Below are positions 59,936 to 64,000 of a DNA stretch of 64,000 bases, piece after piece. The notes beneath the pieces were generated by a model, which ran no database searches, was not told where the DNA came from, and saw only the letters and a program-made list of their open reading frames with translations. The stretch's first letter is position 1. Every line of letters begins with the position of its first letter. Origin of the DNA: Siderastrea siderea (lineage: Eukaryota; Cnidaria; Anthozoa; Scleractinia; Rhizangiidae); assembly GCA_964030785.1 (NCBI GenBank), contig OZ034970.1:41038377-41102376 (forward strand). The letters are read 5' to 3'. The translations under genes were made by a program, and so were the position numbers.

Positions 59936-60788
59936 AGGGGCTGTGTCAAGGAGATTTTCACTTTTATGGTAAAAATGTGCTGAAATTCAAATAAAAAACA
60001 TACCCTCGTACACGAAATGTCCTAAACATCAAGAGAAGGAAACCGAATGATTTTCTCAGAGGCAGATCGAACCTTGGCCAATTTCTCGCGATTTTCCCAT
60101 GATACAAGGGAAAAACGTGAAAAAATTAGCCTAATTTTCAATCTATTTCCATCCCAGCGACCCGCAGCCAAACAGAATTTATTATAAAGGCTTAGTTTCT
60201 AAAGAAACTGTGGTTCTGCATCTTTGGGAAGTGAAACAAACACTTTTAGCCTTTTTTATTAATTATCTCCATAAGATTTCATTCAACGGAAAAATGCTAT
60301 CAAAGGGCGTAGTGCGAGTCCCCATAAATCTGAGAGAATTTTTTTGCGATTTTTAAAGTAAAGAAAAAGAAGTGGGGTTGGGGATTGATGAATTTTAAGA
60401 ACATTGAAAGTTACGTTAAGAATTAAAGGTCGGACACCGAAACATGCCTGCTTCACAGACAACCCCAAGTGCTCTTGCGTGGCGTGGCTGTCCGGGGGCG
60501 TGTACAAAAATTTAATCCCTCTTTTATTTCTTTCTTAAATCTTATCCTATTTCCTCAAAATTCACGTACATTGCCCCCTTAACAAGGCAAACTGGCCACC
60601 TTAAGGAAATCGAGAGCTGATGTTTCGAGCGTTAACCCTTCGACCGGGCGAATTATTATAGTAGTCATAGTTTCAGAGAACTGGTAGAGTAATTTCAAAT
60701 GAATTGAAGCAGTATTTCTGGTTTTCCTCTGATTGCAATATGTCTCTTAAGTTTGTAAAGTAATCCTCGAAAAGGTGATTGAGCCCCT
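59936..60788. mobile_element. TTAA-flanked element, 853 bp
   Basis: It begins AGGGGCTGTGTCAAGG and ends with GAGCCCCT, with TTAA on each side (59932-59935, 60789-60792). The inverted similarity beyond AGGGGCT is weak. It contains a piece of the GAAACTGTGG...GTGAAAC and GATGTTTCGAGCG sequence also found at 42940-43228, probably from a nested insertion. Confidence 0.5.
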
Positions 60789-61929
60789 TTAAGCATTCAG
60801 ATTGCTCTTGCCTAAGTGTTGCCGTGAATTACTCTCACCTTGCAAATGACAGCTGAAATGACAATCCAATCAGTATTTAGTGGGCAAAGACGATAACAAC
60901 TAATTTTGCGCCAAGAGAAGCTGCAGTGAGCAACGAAAGTAGTTGAGTCACTTCGCAAAATTAGCGCTTGGTAATCGACTTTTCTTGCTGCAACTTCAAG
61001 AGGACTTAAAATATTCTTAGTCCGAAGGCTGATGACGATTCTCACGTCAGAGGCATATCTAGGCATTTTCGATGTGCAAGAAAAACTTCAGTGATACTGT
61101 GAACGACTTGAATTTTAAACCTTTGCAATGATTATTTTAATCCCAGATTCTGACATTATGGATTACACAAGGCATAGCTGTAAAGTATTTGGTAATCCTC
61201 TCTTTGTCTATACTAATAATTTATTTATTTATTTATTTATTTATTTAGCAACTACGATCATAGTCGGTGTAGGAACTTGAATTGAAATTCTCTTGGCTTA
61301 CTTTCCTAGATCCTTGGATAAATTTGAAACAGCTTAAAGATACTCACCCCAAGCCGTCTTTAACAATTGGACATGTTTTACTTTATCTGTTTGTGCCAGC
61401 TACTGTAGTTGGAGACAGGCAATGAAGTCAGTTGCTATTTAAAGAACTCCCTTGATTTTTATTTTGCCAGGTTTATCTCGGTATCACTAAAATTGAAATA
61501 ATGTAGAACCTTCAACATAATTTGCCCCTGGTGTATTATCTGCGTCTAGCTCCTGCTTTGTTTAACAAGTGATTCGGCATAGACCTTAGAATTTGGAAAT
61601 ACGGAAGTTTGTTTTACAATGATTATTGGAAATAAATTCCTGGAAAGAGAGATATTGCCCTGATTCATTTTACCGAGACAACGCCTTTGGAGAACCGCGC
61701 TTCAAAAAAACACTGGTTTACCATCCAGTAAAATGTCCTTATCATTGAACAAGAAAATTTATTTGCCATAGTCGTAGTTATAGAGAGATTTAAGTTCATC
61801 ACAAAAGTGAGAAGGATAATTTCTCAGAACTGTTTTATATGGCAATGTTGTAGAGACGAAACAGAAGGCATGAAGGCAGGTCCCACGGATACCGAATTCA
61901 AGTTAAGATGAAGCTACAATTCAGTAGTA

Positions 61930-62204
61930 GTGGTGTAGTGGTTAGCGCGTTACGTTGGACTTCAGATCTAAAAATCGGTGGTTCGACGCCCAGTCCCTGC
62001 CATCTTGTTGAAACTTTTCTCCACATTGACTCTCTCCACCAAGGTGTATAAATGGGTACTGGCGACATACTGCTGGGGGTAACCCTGTGATGGACTAGCA
62101 TCCCTTCCAGGGGGGAGTAGCAATACTCTCAGTTGCTTCGTGCTACAGAAACCAGGATAGGCTCCAGCCATGTGGGCCTCCTTGGCTCGTGTGCGACTTA
62201 ACCT
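61930..62204 (+). mobile_element. Complete tRNA-derived SINE, 275 bp, 15-bp target duplication
   Basis: A-box-like GTGGTGTAGTGGTTAGCGCG and B-box-like GGTGGTTCGACGCCC start the element, and a body ending CCTTGGCTCGTGTGCGACTT follows. The perfect 15-base repeat TACAATTCAGTAGTA flanks it (61915-61929, 62205-62219). Intact flanks indicate a recent, target-primed insertion. Confidence 0.82.
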
Positions 62205-64000
62205 TACAATTCAGTAGTAATGCCATCCAAAACGGTGAGTAAAAATACTGGAATAAAGTGAACTGAAATGAACTGAACTGAACTAGCTCTACAAGGCTAA
62301 GTAATCTCGGTCCAAAAACTAAGGATTTCGTCAATTGCAGGGTATTTTTGTGTTTAACGACCTGACAAAGTCAAGAAGTCTGCCTTGAAAATTAAAAACC
62401 CTTCACGGTCATATTGTAAATTTAAAGGGGCTGTGTCAACTTTGTCTGCGAACTGACTGCTTGCGGGTTGTCCCCTCTACGGTAATCTCACTGAATGTCG
62501 GAAAATGCCCTTTCTATGTTTCGGCTGCGACAGGTATGTTGTAGAAAAGCTGAAGACAGCGAGTTGAAGTGTATAGTATACTAAATGCTTACTGAGTCTT
62601 TGTAGCTACCAATCGAATAGGAGCTTAAGCTGTAGAAAGAGTAAACAAATATTGACGAAGCAACTTGCTTATTTTTTGGCAGAAAGTTCGCCTTCCATAG
62701 CTATTAAGCGAAAGTGATCAAGGTTCTTGGATCCCGAGAAATTTCATCATCATTTCAATGGTGCGTATGAGTGTTTTAAAGCAATGTAAAATCGGAACCA
62801 TAGCATAGCATAAGCTTTACTCATACATACAGGTTTAAACGATATTAGCGTTGACACCACGAAAGAGTGTTTAGCCTGTTGCTCCGATACGTATAGGGAT
62901 AATAGAACTAATATATAGATTGCGCGTGAAGAATCGGTAGGAGCGCACTAATTTTTTATACCATCTCGATAAAATGTTTCGTTTTCCATCGTTCTCTCTC
63001 TCTCGTGTGGGCCAGTCAGTCGGTTAAAAAAAACAAATAATAATCATGCCGAGGAAAGAAACATTGACAAATTCATTAACAAATAGTTGAAAGCCTACCT
63101 TGGTTATATCTTCCCTGTCGCTGCCATTTTGTACCGAGCCGCTATCACTCTAAAAATGTGTCCTAAGAAGTCGTTACCAGACTCACTTTAAGGTGTGTAC
63201 AAAGCGTATTTTAAGAACTTGGAAATACCCTTGAAAAGAAAGTAAGCTATGAAATCGGAAACTTTTTTCTTTTACTTTTTGAAATAATTGGGTTGGTCGG
63301 GCGGTGGGAAACGAAATGATTTATAGAGATGACCTTGGTAATTAATTCTTCGCGCCGGCTCTACTAACCTTGAATAATGACTGGTCGCAGTTTACTCTAC
63401 ACAATATGCAAAGTTAGTACGTAACTACTACACCCAGAATATACTGTACACGGGTATACGTGCACACTCCGATAAAGTGATCATTAAATGCATTATATTT
63501 TATAAAAAAAATTTTAACAAGACTTAGTAACCAACAGGTCCATTAACGCTGCTTATGATTTACGTACCGCTAGATCTGTAATCAACTTCCTCATTTGTAT
63601 GTTGACGGCTGTGTCAGACATTTGTTTAACCTAATGCTCCTAGCTTAGTAATGAAGTGTAGCTATTTGTGAATAATCTCTCGAGCAACTGGAAACTTCAT
63701 TTAATGTAAATAGCATTTCCTAGCTCACCTTGAATTTCGAATTCGTCGTCGGCAAATGCGGATATAGACCTTGGTATACTTCATCAAAACAATTTTAGAG
63801 GTCATTTTATTGTGGGCACCTCTGAAGCACATTTATGCTAAAATGTGTACAGAGAGGCCTGACACGTCGTATTTTTAATTTCGAATAAATTTTGAACATT
63901 GGTCACGCCACTAGAAAGCAATGCAAGTAAATTTTCTCGTTTTGTTGACAATAACATCCTATAGGGTAGGTAAGCGAATACGAGAGAACAGAGAGTTCAC

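Larger units (their letters stand above)
59133..64000. other. SYMPK 3' UTR and downstream intergenic DNA
   Basis: After the SYMPK stop come T-rich 3' UTR sequence, a poly(A) signal, a TTAA-flanked element (59936-60788), a (TTTA)n tract near 61227-61250 and a complete SINE (61930-62204). A second copy of the TTTAAAGGGGCTGTGTCA terminus lies near 62424. From 62450 to the end I see no exon with splice or domain support. Confidence 0.45.

Noticed and set aside
63080..63160. Reverse-strand first exon with AAAATGGCAGCG start near 63130
   Set aside because: The frame stops after seven codons (TAA) before the GT donor. It could at most be a 5' UTR with a short upstream frame, and nothing else supports it.

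Overview
The window is nuclear DNA of an animal. Genes have many short exons with GT-AG introns, non-coding DNA is AT-rich and full of short inverted-repeat transposons and tRNA-derived SINEs, and there is one 200-base assembly gap (N at 6875-7074). The protein sequences and the repeat style suggest a cnidarian, most likely a stony coral or related anthozoan. That host call is an inference from pattern, not a database match.

Three genes can be assembled exon by exon with every intron phase agreeing. (1) On the + strand at 19065-22828, four exons encode a 431-residue secreted or surface-anchored protein with about 70 cysteines. It is built from a ~19-residue C-x3-C-x4-C-x3-C module, and I do not recognise it as a named family. 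(2) On the - strand at 28472-24847, five exons encode ARL2, a 184-residue small GTPase of tubulin-cofactor and mitochondrial biology. Its second exon is present twice. (3) On the + strand at 28637-59132, 38 exons encode symplekin (SYMPK), the 1192-residue scaffold of the mRNA 3'-end cleavage and polyadenylation machinery. ARL2 and SYMPK are head to head, 164 bases apart, and probably share a bidirectional promoter with YY1-type GATGGCGG motifs.

Bases 1-19000 are gene-poor. They hold one plausible signal-peptide first exon (1940-2003), a pair of duplicated 37-base candidate micro-exons (8793-8829, 8976-9012), a decayed uracil-DNA glycosylase fragment next to the gap (about 7080-7407), and several MITE-like elements. 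The 59133-64000 end holds the SYMPK 3' UTR, a TTAA-flanked element and a complete SINE with a 15-base target-site duplication; no further gene was found there.

The most interesting structures are: the ARL2 exon-2 duplication, in which one copy carries a 418-base TIR element with an 8-base target duplication and the other preserves the matching empty site; the modular, phase-0 exon design of the cysteine-rich gene; the two near-identical micro-exons; the glycosylase relic; an RS-type tail on symplekin; and several datable transposon insertions, including nested ones. No CRISPR, operon or prokaryotic feature is present.
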